Below, in pieces: positions 1 through 8,169 of a DNA stretch of 64,000 nt. Under the pieces are notes generated by a model. The model searched no databases, was not told the DNA's origin, and saw only the letters and a program-made list of their open reading frames with translations. This stretch comes from Haloferax litoreum. GTDB lineage: Archaea; Halobacteriota; Halobacteria; Halobacteriales; Haloferacaceae. The stretch spans positions 2,294,001 through 2,358,000 of the forward strand of contig NZ_WKJO01000001.1 in the NCBI RefSeq assembly GCF_009674605.1. Reading direction: 5' to 3'. Every line of letters starts with the position of its first letter. Positions within the stretch are counted from its first letter, which is position 1. Made by a program: the position numbers and the translations under genes.

Positions 1-453
1 CGCTTCGAGGCCCACGAGGTCGAGCAGTTCCTCGACACGGGCGTCACGCTCGGTCTCGCTCAGGTCCTTCAGGCCGAAGGCGATGTTCTCCGCGGCGGTG
101 AGGTGCGGGAACAGCGCGAACTCTTGGAACACGACGCCGACACCTCGCTCTTCGGGTGCGACGAACGAACCGTTGCCCGACACGGGACTGCCGTTCAGGC
201 GAATCTCGCCGCCGTTGGGCCGGTCGAGGCCCGCGATGAGGCGCAATGTCGTGGTCTTGCCGCACCCGGACGGACCGAGGAGTGTGAGAAGTTCGCCCTC
301 TTCGACGGCGAGCGAGAGGTCTTCGATGACCGTCTCTGTCCCGTAGGACTTCGCGACGCCGTCCAGTTCGAGGACGGCACTGGTGTCGGTGTCTGTGTGC
401 GACATCTGTTGGGTGTCGGAGTGTTCGGTGGTCGAAAGTGTACTATTTGACAT
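1..453 (-). CDS. ABC transporter ATP-binding protein, ferric/FbpC type (3' end outside window)
   Basis: This is the nucleotide-binding subunit of the importer encoded just upstream on the same strand. Only the first 151 residues lie in the window. The Walker A motif GPSGCGKT is at residues 60-67 and the Q-loop glutamine (VVFQ) at 110; the signature motif and Walker B would lie off the edge. The start ATG at 453 overlaps the last 11 bases of the permease gene, which points to translational coupling. A second in-frame ATG at 405 (MSHTDTD) is an alternative start just before the conserved domain. The spacing of domains and the neighbours fit the FbpC/PotA-like group that powers iron(III) uptake; substrate is inferred, not shown. 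Confidence 0.93.
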   Translation of the reverse strand, partial: MSNSTLSTTEHSDTQQMSHTDTDTSAVLELDGVAKSYGTETVIEDLSLAVEEGELLTLLGPSGCGKTTTLRLIAGLDRPNGGEIRLNGSPVSGNGSFVAPEERGVGVVFQEFALFPHLTAAENIAFGLKDLSETERDARVEELLDLVGLEA

Positions 454-2038
454 CGTATCCCTCTTGCGTGATGATGACGAGCATCGAGAGCCCGGAGACG
501 AACAGCAGGATGAGTGCGGGCACAGCGGCCTGCCCGAAGTAGCCTGCCGCGTAGGCCGTCCAGATGTGCGTCACGAGCGTCTTGAACCCCGCAGGACGCA
601 GGAGGAGCGTCGCCGGGAGTTCTTTCATGGTGGTCAGGAAGACCAGCGCCGCGCCTCCGAGGAGGCCGGGCGCGACGAGGGGGAGCGTCACGTGACGGAA
701 CGCTCCCGACGGCGTCTCTCCGAGCGTCCGCGCCGCCTCCGGCAGTGCGGGGTCGACGCGAAGGAACGACGCGCGGAGCGACCCGACCGCTTGCGGGAGG
801 AAGCGAATGACGTAGGCGAAGACGAGGAGATAGAGCGTCTGGTAGATGGGCGTCGCGTAGGAACTGCCGAAGAAGACCAGCGCGAGGCCGAGGACGACGC
901 CGGGAACCGCATAGCCGACGTAGGTGGCGCGCTCGAACACCGAACTCACCCGAGATGGGTGGCGTGCGGCGAGGTACGCGACGGGGAGGCCCACCAGCGT
1001 CGCCGCGCCCGCCGTCGCAGCAGCGACGAGAACGGAGTTGAACGCGTATTCCGGTTGGAACGCGAGCGACTGACTCGTCTCGGCGACACCCTGTGCGAAC
1101 CACGTGAGCAGGATGCCCAGCGGGACGACGAGCGCAACCGCCGCGACGAGGGCGGCGAACCCGATTGCCGGATACTTCCAGCGACCGAGGCGCATCACGC
1201 TGCCCGACCGGCCGCCTGTCGTCGTCCGCTCGTCGCCACGAATCTGCGATTCGAGCGTGAGGATGAGGAGCGTCACAGCGACGAGTTGCAGCGACAGGAG
1301 CGTCGCAGTGTCGCGGCCGAACGACCCGAACTCCACGTAGATGACGCGGGTGAACGCGTCGAACTTCATGATGGCGGGCGTCCCGAAGTCCGAGAGTGCG
1401 TAGAGTGCCGCGAGGAGCGCTCCGGCGGCGACTGCGGGCCGAATCTGCGGGATGGTGACCCGCTTGAATGCCTCTCCACGGGTGTGGTTCAGCGTCCGCG
1501 CGGCGTCGATGAGCGTGGTGTCCATCGACTTCAGCGCGGCCCGGGTGGTGATGAACACGTACGGGTACGTGTAGAGCGTCAACACTAAAACGGCTCCGGG
1601 AAGCCCGTAGATTTCGGGGAGCGATTCGACCCCGAACGGTTCGAGCAGGCGCTGGAAGACGCCTTGCGGACCGAACGCCGACACGAACGCGAACGCGCCG
1701 ATGTAACTCGGGATGACGAGTGGGAGCGCGATGACGATAGTCCAGAAGCGCTTGAACGGCAGGTCGGTCCGGACGGTGAGATACGCCAGTGGGACGCCGA
1801 GTGCGACACACGCCGCCGTCACGAGGACGACGAGGACCGTACTGTTCAGGAAGACTTCGACTGTCGTCGGTCGGGTGACGAGCGCAAGTGCGTCCGAGAA
1901 CCCGACGTCGAGCGCCGATTTGACCAGCCACAACAGCGGGACGATGACGGCGGCAGCGACAGCACCGCTCGCGATAGTCAGACCGAGCGGTTGCTCGTCT
2001 TCGCCGTCGCCGGTCTGCGTCTGCTGTTCGGTGGCCAT
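443..2038 (-). CDS. ABC transporter permease, fused two-domain ferric (FbpB/SfuB) type
   Basis: A 531-residue integral membrane protein made of two homologous permease halves, each with about six hydrophobic segments. Each half carries a cytoplasmic EAA-type loop that docks on the ATPase: DAARTLNHTRGEAFKRVTIP in the first half and EAARTLGETPSGAFRHVTLP in the second. The fused arrangement is typical of iron(III) and some thiamine or spermidine-type importers. The start ATG lies 14 bases after the stop of the binding-protein gene, and the stop overlaps the ATPase start, so the three genes form one operon. I infer that it passes the iron ligand captured by the lipoprotein through the membrane. 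Confidence 0.93.
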   Translation of the reverse strand: MATEQQTQTGDGEDEQPLGLTIASGAVAAAVIVPLLWLVKSALDVGFSDALALVTRPTTVEVFLNSTVLVVLVTAACVALGVPLAYLTVRTDLPFKRFWTIVIALPLVIPSYIGAFAFVSAFGPQGVFQRLLEPFGVESLPEIYGLPGAVLVLTLYTYPYVFITTRAALKSMDTTLIDAARTLNHTRGEAFKRVTIPQIRPAVAAGALLAALYALSDFGTPAIMKFDAFTRVIYVEFGSFGRDTATLLSLQLVAVTLLILTLESQIRGDERTTTGGRSGSVMRLGRWKYPAIGFAALVAAVALVVPLGILLTWFAQGVAETSQSLAFQPEYAFNSVLVAAATAGAATLVGLPVAYLAARHPSRVSSVFERATYVGYAVPGVVLGLALVFFGSSYATPIYQTLYLLVFAYVIRFLPQAVGSLRASFLRVDPALPEAARTLGETPSGAFRHVTLPLVAPGLLGGAALVFLTTMKELPATLLLRPAGFKTLVTHIWTAYAAGYFGQAAVPALILLFVSGLSMLVIITQEGYDVK

Positions 2039-2052
2039 CGTCTTGTCTTACC

Positions 2053-3216
2053 TCAGAGCACGCCCACCTCACGCAAGAGTCGCACGGTTCCCTCCAGGTC
2101 CGACAGTTGGGTCAAATCCAGCCCTTCTGGTGGGCTGAGTTCGTCGATACTCGGGAGTTCGCCGATTGGGTCCACGCCCGAGACGAGCGGGTACTCGAAC
2201 GTCGTCCGCGCGAAGTAGTCCTGTGCTTCCGCGGAGAGCAGGTGGCGAACGAAGTTCGCACCGAGGTCCGCGTCGTCAGCGGTGTCGAGGACGAGTGCAC
2301 CGGCGACGTTGAAGATAGACCCGGCGTCGCCGGAGGTGAAGGCGGTCCCGAGCGGGGCGTCTGGTCGCCCGGCGAGGATACGCTGGATGTAGTAGTGGTT
2401 CGCAAAGCCCGCACCGATTTCGCCGTCGGCGACGGCCTGCGAGACGAGGAACTCGTCGTTGAACTCGGTGACACCGAGGTCCTGCATCCCCTGGAGCCAC
2501 TCCTTCGTCGCGTCGTCACCTTCGAGGACGCGCATCGCGGTGATGAACGCCTGGAACGACGAGTACGTGGGTGCCCACCCGATGTTGTCACGGAACGCTT
2601 CCGTCTCCGGGAACGCCATGATGTCGTCGGGAATGTCCGAGTCGTCGAACTGGTCGGTGTTGAACGGGACGGTCCGCGCGCGACCCGAGGTGCCGGTCCA
2701 CTGGCCGTCTGGGTCGTGGAACTCGTCGCGGACGAGGTCCAGCACGTCGGTCGGAAGCGACTGCGTCCGGCCTTCGTCTTTCAGGGCACCGAGGGACCCC
2801 GCGTTCACGGAGAAGAACACGTCTGCGGGGCTGTTTTCGCCTTCCGTCAGAATCTGGTTGACGAGTTCGGTCGCGGAGTTGTACCGCGGGCGGACGGTGA
2901 AGTCGTCGTAGTAGTCTTCGAAGAACGAGATGAGTTCACCGACGAGTGCCTCGCCGCGCCCGGAGTAGAGCGTCAGTTCGCCCGAGAGGTCGGGCATCTC
3001 CGCTATCGAGACACCGCCAGTAATCTCGCGGTCGCCGAAGGGTGAGCGACCAGACCCGATTTGCTGGACAGAGTCGCCACCGCTGGTGTCGGTCTCCGTC
3101 TCGCTTTCGCCGCCGAGCCCGGTACAACCGGCGAGAGAGCCGAGACCGACTGCCGCCGCCGCCGTGATGAACCGGCGACGACCGTGGCCGCGAAGCTCCC
3201 GGTCGTGGTCTTGCAT
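2053..3216 (-). CDS. ABC transporter substrate-binding lipoprotein, iron(III) type
   Basis: A 387-residue secreted binding protein. The N-terminus has a twin-arginine motif (GRRRF, residues 12-16), a hydrophobic stretch and a lipobox LAGC with Cys31, so it is probably exported folded by Tat and anchored by a lipid on the outer face. The Asp/Glu/Ser/Thr-rich segment after Cys31 is the usual haloarchaeal tether. The mature part, with GELTLYSGRGEALV at its start, resembles the FbpA/FutA ferric-binding family. It is the first gene of the operon with the permease and ATPase. The promoter carries a perfect palindrome (3223-3240), so metal-dependent repression is likely. Another anion or thiamine ligand cannot be excluded from sequence alone. 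Confidence 0.92.
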   Translation of the reverse strand: MQDHDRELRGHGRRRFITAAAAVGLGSLAGCTGLGGESETETDTSGGDSVQQIGSGRSPFGDREITGGVSIAEMPDLSGELTLYSGRGEALVGELISFFEDYYDDFTVRPRYNSATELVNQILTEGENSPADVFFSVNAGSLGALKDEGRTQSLPTDVLDLVRDEFHDPDGQWTGTSGRARTVPFNTDQFDDSDIPDDIMAFPETEAFRDNIGWAPTYSSFQAFITAMRVLEGDDATKEWLQGMQDLGVTEFNDEFLVSQAVADGEIGAGFANHYYIQRILAGRPDAPLGTAFTSGDAGSIFNVAGALVLDTADDADLGANFVRHLLSAEAQDYFARTTFEYPLVSGVDPIGELPSIDELSPPEGLDLTQLSDLEGTVRLLREVGVL

Positions 3217-3222
3217 ACATAG

Positions 3223-3249
3223 ATTTAGGTCGCCCTAAATCATTTATAT
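3223..3249 (-). promoter_or_regulatory. TATA box plus perfect palindromic operator of the iron-type ABC operon
   Basis: Bases 3223-3240 read ATTTAGG-TCGC-CCTAAAT, a perfect inverted repeat with 7-base arms. Just upstream with respect to the gene is TATA-like TTTATAT (3243-3249). The palindrome ends 7 bases before the ATG, so it covers the expected transcription start of a nearly leaderless mRNA. Position and TTAGG/CCTAA sequence fit operators of archaeal DtxR-family metal repressors (SirR, Idr types). The repressor itself is not in the window. Confidence 0.7.
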
Positions 3250-3290
3250 CTACCGGTTCAGCGGGCGACGAAGGACCGAAAAAGCAGGAG

Positions 3291-4448
3291 TCAGTCGTCC
3301 GCCGGGGCGGCGGCGCGGGGTGCTGCGAGGTGGTCCAGACAGTCCAGCCACGATTGCATATGCGCTCCGACGTAGTTGAAGAACTCGCCGTTTCGATAGT
3401 CGGACCAGTCGCCGTCGGCGAGTTCGTCGGCCATCGCTTGGAACACGCCGGCGTAGGAGTCGGCGTCACCGCCCACGGTGTCGACGATTTCCCAGAGGTG
3501 TTCGTTGAGTTCGAGACCCGGAACCTCGTTGTTCAGGTCGTCGAACGTCGGGCGCGCGGCCTTGTTGTGCTCACAGAGCGGATAGCCGGTGAGGATGTCC
3601 TTTTCGAGCACGTCGGCGGCCCGCTTGAGGAAGACGCCCGACCAGATGTCGTCGAACCGGCCGACTTCCCACTCGTTGTCGTCCATCGGCAACTGGTAGA
3701 ACGCCGGGATGACTTCTCGCTCGAACGCGAGGTTCATCGAACAGACGGTGAGGTACTGGCCGGGTTCGGCGACGAAGTCGCCATCGAAGTCGCCGAAGTC
3801 GGTTCGGGTCTGTGCTTGTCCCTGCAGGTCGCCGTCCATCAGGATACGGACGGCGTCGAGGTCGGGGACGTTGGTCCACAGGCCCTGCGAGGCGACCACG
3901 TCTCGGAGTTCGCGGGTGTCGGTTTCGACTGTCTCGCCCATCGCCGAGTAGGGGTACCCGCGGGGGTACAGACCGTGTTCGTCGGCGTTCTGGTAGAGGA
4001 CGTTCACCCACTGTTCGTCGCTCGAAACGGACTCCACCTCGTCGGTTCGGTGGAGGTTGTCCATGTGTCGGCCGAAGAAGTCCCACTCGTCGTGCGGAAG
4101 CGTGTCGTCGTCGATGAAGACGCCGTAGTCGAACTCGGGGTGTGCCCACATGTAGAGCAGGCCGAAACTCGTCTGGGCGTGACTCGCCGCGGGGACGAGG
4201 TGCGAGAACTCCTCGATTTCGTGCTCGTCGTACCACTCGTGCCGGGCCGTCTCGTCGAAGACAGCGCCGTCGACGCCCTCGTCGTCGAGCATCGCCGCCA
4301 TCCCCTCGGTGTCACAGAAGTCCTCGGTCACGAGGAGGACGAACAGACGGTCGAGGTCGAAGTCGTGTGCGCGGGCGTTGTCGAAGTAAGACCGCATGCA
4401 CTCGTACTCACGGATGGTGGGTACGACGACGCAGATGTCCGGTTCCAT
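3291..4448 (-). CDS. Reversibly glycosylated polypeptide / alpha-1,4-glucan-protein synthase-like glycosyltransferase
   Basis: A 385-residue soluble protein that resembles the RGP/UDP-arabinopyranose mutase family (GT75-like), annotated in haloarchaea as alpha-1,4-glucan-protein synthase. It opens with the GT-A type nucleotide-binding strand DICVVVPTIREY and has the diagnostic acidic triplet FIDDDTLP at residues 111-118 (DDD 113-115), which would hold the metal-nucleotide sugar. I chose ATG 4448 because the family fold begins there and a TATA-like element lies about 28 bases upstream; the frame stays open to 4541 but adds no conserved sequence. It may glycosylate itself or interconvert UDP-sugar forms. 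A degenerate copy of the iron-operon palindrome lies in its promoter, a possible link to metal regulation. Confidence 0.75.
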   Translation of the reverse strand: MEPDICVVVPTIREYECMRSYFDNARAHDFDLDRLFVLLVTEDFCDTEGMAAMLDDEGVDGAVFDETARHEWYDEHEIEEFSHLVPAASHAQTSFGLLYMWAHPEFDYGVFIDDDTLPHDEWDFFGRHMDNLHRTDEVESVSSDEQWVNVLYQNADEHGLYPRGYPYSAMGETVETDTRELRDVVASQGLWTNVPDLDAVRILMDGDLQGQAQTRTDFGDFDGDFVAEPGQYLTVCSMNLAFEREVIPAFYQLPMDDNEWEVGRFDDIWSGVFLKRAADVLEKDILTGYPLCEHNKAARPTFDDLNNEVPGLELNEHLWEIVDTVGGDADSYAGVFQAMADELADGDWSDYRNGEFFNYVGAHMQSWLDCLDHLAAPRAAAPADD

Positions 4449-4459
4449 CGTCTGTATGA

Positions 4460-4477
4460 ATTTAGGCCGACCAAAAA
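4460..4477 (-). promoter_or_regulatory. Degenerate copy of the TTTAGG/CCTAAA operator
   Basis: The sequence ATTTAGG-CCGA-CCAAAAA has the left arm and 4-base spacing of the site at 3223-3240 and matches 5 of 7 bases in the right arm. It lies 12-29 bases before the ATG of the RGP-like gene, the same promoter position as in the ABC operon. The resemblance is seen; binding by the same regulator is inferred. Confidence 0.4.
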
Positions 4478-4568
4478 TAGCTGTTGGTCCGCGACAGAAC
4501 GCATCAAGCAGCCAATAACTTCGAGACGTGTTGGGCCTCACTGCTGAACGTTCTGGGCCTCGCCGGAG

Positions 4569-6920
4569 TCATTCTTGGGCCCCTGTCAACGACTCCAGCA
4601 ACGTCACCGCCGTGTCTTTCGACAGTGGGTCGTTCGCGTTTCCGCACTGCGGTGACTGGACGCACGATGGACACCCGTCGTCGCAGTCGCAGTCGTGGAT
4701 GAGCGCTGCTGTCTGTCGCATCAGACGTTCCACGATGTCGTATCCGGCGCGGGTCAACCCGACGCCACCGGGATGCCCGTCGTAGATGAAGATGGTCGAT
4801 TGCTCGGTGTGTGGGTGATACGGCGTCGAGAGGCCGCCGATGTCGCCGCGGTCACACAGGAGCGTCAGCGGGAAGAGCGAAATCATCCCGTGTTCGGCGG
4901 CGTGGATACCGCCGTTGAACCCGTAGTCGCTGCCTTTCTCGTGGCCGCGACGCATCTCGCGCATCTCCGACTCGACGTCGCCGGGGACGGTGAAGTACAG
5001 CGCTTTCGTCCGCAGACTCGTCTCTGGCAGGTCCAGCAACTGTTGGCCGAGCGTCGTCCCGCGCTTCGGGTCGCGACGCTCGAACCCCGTAATCTGCTTT
5101 CGCATCGTCACCTCGGCGAACCTGACTTCCACGTCGGGGCGTGCAGACAGCGGTTTCGAGAGGATGTCCCGTTCGACGGTGATGTGTTTGTCGTGGAGGA
5201 CGCGGGTGTAGTAATCTGCCCACGTCGGTTGCAGACGGGCCACGTCGCGGTCCAAATCGAGGTCCGCGACTTCGTACGTCTGGCCCTGATGGTGATACAC
5301 TGCGCCGGGGTGAGCGTCGCGGAGGGCGTCGTCGAAGGCGAGTTTCGCGATGGTCTCGTTGTTCCGTGAGTCCATCAACTGAACCTCTCTGTCGGTGATG
5401 GTTCGGAGACTCATGGTGTGCTGCGGACTATTGTCGCCGTCGTGGGTCCAGCGGATTCCGTCGTTCGTCTCCCGGCGGGCCAGCGTTCCCGCGTCTTCGA
5501 GGTCTGAGACGACACTCGGGAACGTCTGTCCGAAGTAGGTGTCGTCTGCTGCTGAGAGCCAATTTTCGGCCGCCGCGCACGCGACGTGACTCGGGAGCAG
5601 ATGGTCGTTTTCGGGGTCCGACACCGCCCGTTCCGGGTCGCCGTCGAAGAACTCCGCGGGGTGTGTCATCAGGTACTGGTCGAGTTGGTCCTCGCCGCCG
5701 ACGAGGACGACAAGCGCGGGTCTATCGCCCCTGCCTGCACGCCCTGCCTGTTGCCACGCGGACATCCGCGTGCCCGGATAGCCGTCGATGAGGACCACGT
5801 CGAGGCCGCCGACGTCGACACCGAGTTCGAGCGCGTTGGTGCTCCAGACACCGCTGATGTCGCCGTCGTGGAGGCCTGCTTCTATCTCTCGCCGCCGGTC
5901 GTGCGTGAGGGCGGCCTGATAGGCGGCGACTGCGCCTGCCAGTCCGTGTTCGCCCCGCTTTCGCAGGTCGCTCGCACTCTCCGAGGCGTAGCGTTCGGCG
6001 GCCTGCCGGGCACGGGTGAACGCGAGCGTCTGATGGCCGCGGGCAACGAGGTCCACGAACAGGTTCTTCGTCTCGACGTGGCCGGACCGTCTGCGTCCTG
6101 ACCCGCCCGCGTCGGGGTTCTCGTACTCGGGGGGATTCCAGAGCACCCAGTGCGTCTCGCCGGTGCCACTCGTGTCCTCGTCGACGAGTGCGAACGAGGT
6201 TTCGTCTTCCCCAGTGATTCGGGCGGCGTGTTCGACCGGATTGCCGATGGTCGCCGAACAGCAGACGAACTGCGGGTCGGACCCGAATCGTTCGCAGACG
6301 CGTTTGAGTCGGCGCAGTAAGAGTGCCACGTGGCTTCCGAAGACGCCGCGGTAACCGTGAACCTCGTCGATGACGACCGTCTCCAGTGACGAGAAGAACC
6401 ACTCCCACAGGCGGTGTGCGTGCGGGAGCAGTGCGTAGTGGAGCATGTCGGGATTCGACAGGAGGACCGTCGGCCGCCGTTTTCGAACGTCGCGCTTCTC
6501 GGATTTCGACAGACGACCGGTGTACTGGTCGACCGAGACGCGACTCCCGAAGCCTAAGCCGTGTGCGAGGTCCGAGAGCGTGTCGAGTTGGTCGGCGACG
6601 AGGGCGTTCTGCGGGCCGAGGTAGAGCGTTCGACCGCCGTGGTCCATCGCTCGTTCGAACGCGGGAACCGTGTACGCCAGACTCTTTCCGCTCGCGGTCC
6701 GCGTGGCGAGGACCACGTTCTCGCCGTCGCGGACTGCTTCGACTGCCTGTGCCTGATGTCGGTAGAGACGGTCGATACCACGGTCCGAGAGCGCCGACGC
6801 CAACCGAGGTTCGAGGTCGATGTCGGCGAACGCGGGGTCCCGCGCGTCGAACTGGCGGTGTGCCCGAATCTGCCCCTCGTAGTACGGGCGGTTCCCAAGC
6901 CACTCGATGAGGTCGTCCAC
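4569..6920 (-). CDS. DEAD/DEAH-box helicase with C-terminal DUF1998 (Hrq1/MZB type)
   Basis: A 783-residue superfamily 2 helicase. Motifs seen in order are a Q-motif-like YRHQAQAV, Walker A ATRTASGKS (72-80), DEVH box (185-188), SAT in CCSATIGN (222-224) and motif VI QQAGRAGRG. The C-terminus has a zinc-type cluster with Cys at 744, 746, 750, 753 and 759, the hallmark of the MZB/DUF1998 domain of Hrq1-like helicases. Such proteins unwind DNA 3' to 5' and are linked to crosslink and replication repair. It stands between the RGP-like gene (same strand) and divergent small genes. Full length, no frameshift. The exact repair role in archaea is not established. Confidence 0.93.
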   Translation of the reverse strand: MDDLIEWLGNRPYYEGQIRAHRQFDARDPAFADIDLEPRLASALSDRGIDRLYRHQAQAVEAVRDGENVVLATRTASGKSLAYTVPAFERAMDHGGRTLYLGPQNALVADQLDTLSDLAHGLGFGSRVSVDQYTGRLSKSEKRDVRKRRPTVLLSNPDMLHYALLPHAHRLWEWFFSSLETVVIDEVHGYRGVFGSHVALLLRRLKRVCERFGSDPQFVCCSATIGNPVEHAARITGEDETSFALVDEDTSGTGETHWVLWNPPEYENPDAGGSGRRRSGHVETKNLFVDLVARGHQTLAFTRARQAAERYASESASDLRKRGEHGLAGAVAAYQAALTHDRRREIEAGLHDGDISGVWSTNALELGVDVGGLDVVLIDGYPGTRMSAWQQAGRAGRGDRPALVVLVGGEDQLDQYLMTHPAEFFDGDPERAVSDPENDHLLPSHVACAAAENWLSAADDTYFGQTFPSVVSDLEDAGTLARRETNDGIRWTHDGDNSPQHTMSLRTITDREVQLMDSRNNETIAKLAFDDALRDAHPGAVYHHQGQTYEVADLDLDRDVARLQPTWADYYTRVLHDKHITVERDILSKPLSARPDVEVRFAEVTMRKQITGFERRDPKRGTTLGQQLLDLPETSLRTKALYFTVPGDVESEMREMRRGHEKGSDYGFNGGIHAAEHGMISLFPLTLLCDRGDIGGLSTPYHPHTEQSTIFIYDGHPGGVGLTRAGYDIVERLMRQTAALIHDCDCDDGCPSCVQSPQCGNANDPLSKDTAVTLLESLTGAQE

Positions 6921-7012
6921 ACGCCCTCTGCGGACTTCGGGACCCTAACGCTGTCGCCGGGGGCAGTCAACCCGCCGTGTACCTTTTGTCCGTCGCGTCC
7001 CGACAGAATCGT

Positions 7013-7438
7013 ATGGACGTGGACGCCGTGCTCATCTACGACGGTGAGTGCCCCTATTGCTCCGTGGCCGCGACTGCGCTGAAACGTCTCGACGACGTGG
7101 AAGCAATCTCGTGGTACGACGACGCCGCGCAAGCGTTCCTCGCCGACCAGTTCGACGAGGTTCCCTTCGCGATGGTCCTCGCAGACCGGCGAGAAGAACG
7201 TGTGTACGCGGGTCGCGCCGCCGCGAAGGAACTCGCCGACAGGGCTGGTATGCCCGGCCTCGTCGGCAGTCTCGTCCGCGACAACTACGAGACGATTGCC
7301 CGTGTCGTCGGCGTCGCGAGTGGTCGTGGCCGCGACGCGGACGACGTTCACAGTCGCTACCGTATGCAACCCGAAGCACTCGCTCGCTTCGATGCACTCG
7401 TCGAACACGCTGAACCGCGCCCCGCCGGACTTTCGTAG
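7013..7438 (+). CDS. Thiol-disulfide oxidoreductase of the DCC (DUF393) family
   Basis: A 141-residue protein opening with LIYDGECPYC, a variant of the DxxCxxC motif that names the DCC family. The two cysteines suggest thiol redox activity, though the substrate is unknown. I chose ATG 7013 because the family domain starts a few residues later; the frame is open from 6977. It reads divergently from the helicase, and the next gene (DUF123) starts 21 bases after its stop, so the two may be cotranscribed. Confidence 0.85.
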   Translation: MDVDAVLIYDGECPYCSVAATALKRLDDVEAISWYDDAAQAFLADQFDEVPFAMVLADRREERVYAGRAAAKELADRAGMPGLVGSLVRDNYETIARVVGVASGRGRDADDVHSRYRMQPEALARFDALVEHAEPRPAGLS

Positions 7439-7459
7439 TCCTCACAGCAACCCTCACTC

Positions 7460-7936
7460 GTGACCGTCTACTCGCTCGAACCCGACGTCCTCGCCACCGG
7501 CGACGACCCACTCGAACTCGACACGGAAGCACCGCGCGGAACCTACGCACTGGTTTTCGCGGTTCCCGAGACGACTATCGAGGTCGGTGCCCTCGGCGAC
7601 TGTCAGTTCGACGCTGGCGGATACGTCTACGTCGGAAGCGCGTTCGGAACGGGAGGCCTCCGCCGCGTCCTCAGGCACCGACGCGTCGCCTCTGGAGAAC
7701 ACGACGCCCGCCACTGGCACGTCGATTATCTCGGTGGCACCCCCGACGTCGAACTCGCGCACGTGGTCTGTGTGACCGAACAGAACGTCGAATGTGCCGT
7801 GTCGTCTGCACTCGATGCGTCGGCACTCGACGGGTTCGGTTCGTCCGACTGTGATTGCGATGCACACCTCGCAGTGTTCGAAAATACGGAGACGGCGACA
7901 TCGCTCGCGGTAGCAGCGTTCGAAAGCAAAGTGTGA
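7460..7936 (+). CDS. DUF123 / GIY-YIG-like nuclease-family protein
   Basis: A 158-residue protein starting with GTG. It has the degenerate GIY-YIG pattern of the DUF123 family: GTYALVFAVP, then GGYVYVGSAFG with the second tyrosine motif, LRRVLRHRR, and HWHVDYL. DUF123 proteins occur alone or fused to endonuclease III and are assumed to act on DNA, but no activity is proven. There is a Cys-rich patch (CDCDAH) in the C-terminal third. It follows the DCC gene closely and has the same orientation. Confidence 0.85.
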   Translation: MTVYSLEPDVLATGDDPLELDTEAPRGTYALVFAVPETTIEVGALGDCQFDAGGYVYVGSAFGTGGLRRVLRHRRVASGEHDARHWHVDYLGGTPDVELAHVVCVTEQNVECAVSSALDASALDGFGSSDCDCDAHLAVFENTETATSLAVAAFESKV

Positions 7937-8093
7937 AGGGGGGTCCCACCCCCTTCGTCCGCCCGAACCGGACCGGGCACCCCGGTTGAGGCGGTTTAGC
8001 CGGTTGTCAGAGGCACCCCGGCACGTAGAGATACACAGTGAAGACACTTTACCTCACCTCTTGCGGATACCGTGCACGACTTGAATACTGCTA

Positions 8094-8147
8094 TATAAAC
8101 ATTTTTATCATTTATATGCTTCCTCCCGCTGCACGAGTCATTTAAGT
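8094..8147 (+). promoter_or_regulatory. AT-rich inverted repeat and TATA box upstream of FilR1-like regulator
   Basis: ATATAAA (8094-8100) and TTTATAT (8112-8118) form a perfect 7-base inverted repeat with 11 bases between. The probable TATA box ATTTAAGT (8141-8148) is 28 bases before the ATG at 8170, predicting a leaderless mRNA. The repeat would sit about 25 bases upstream of that box, so it could be an operator, or a pair of opposed TATA elements. Confidence 0.4.
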
Positions 8148-8169
8148 GTCATAACGGCAAACGACAGGC

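Noticed and set aside
195-2072. A long Arg-rich reading frame of 625 codons on the minus strand
   Set aside because: It is the shifted frame of the permease and ATPase genes; composition is Arg/Pro/His-rich and no motif is found, while the other frame has clear permease features.
7937-8169. Possible structured RNA in the GC-rich first part of this gap
   Set aside because: CCGG-rich short repeats are present but I could not fold a tRNA or another known RNA; only promoter-like elements are supported.
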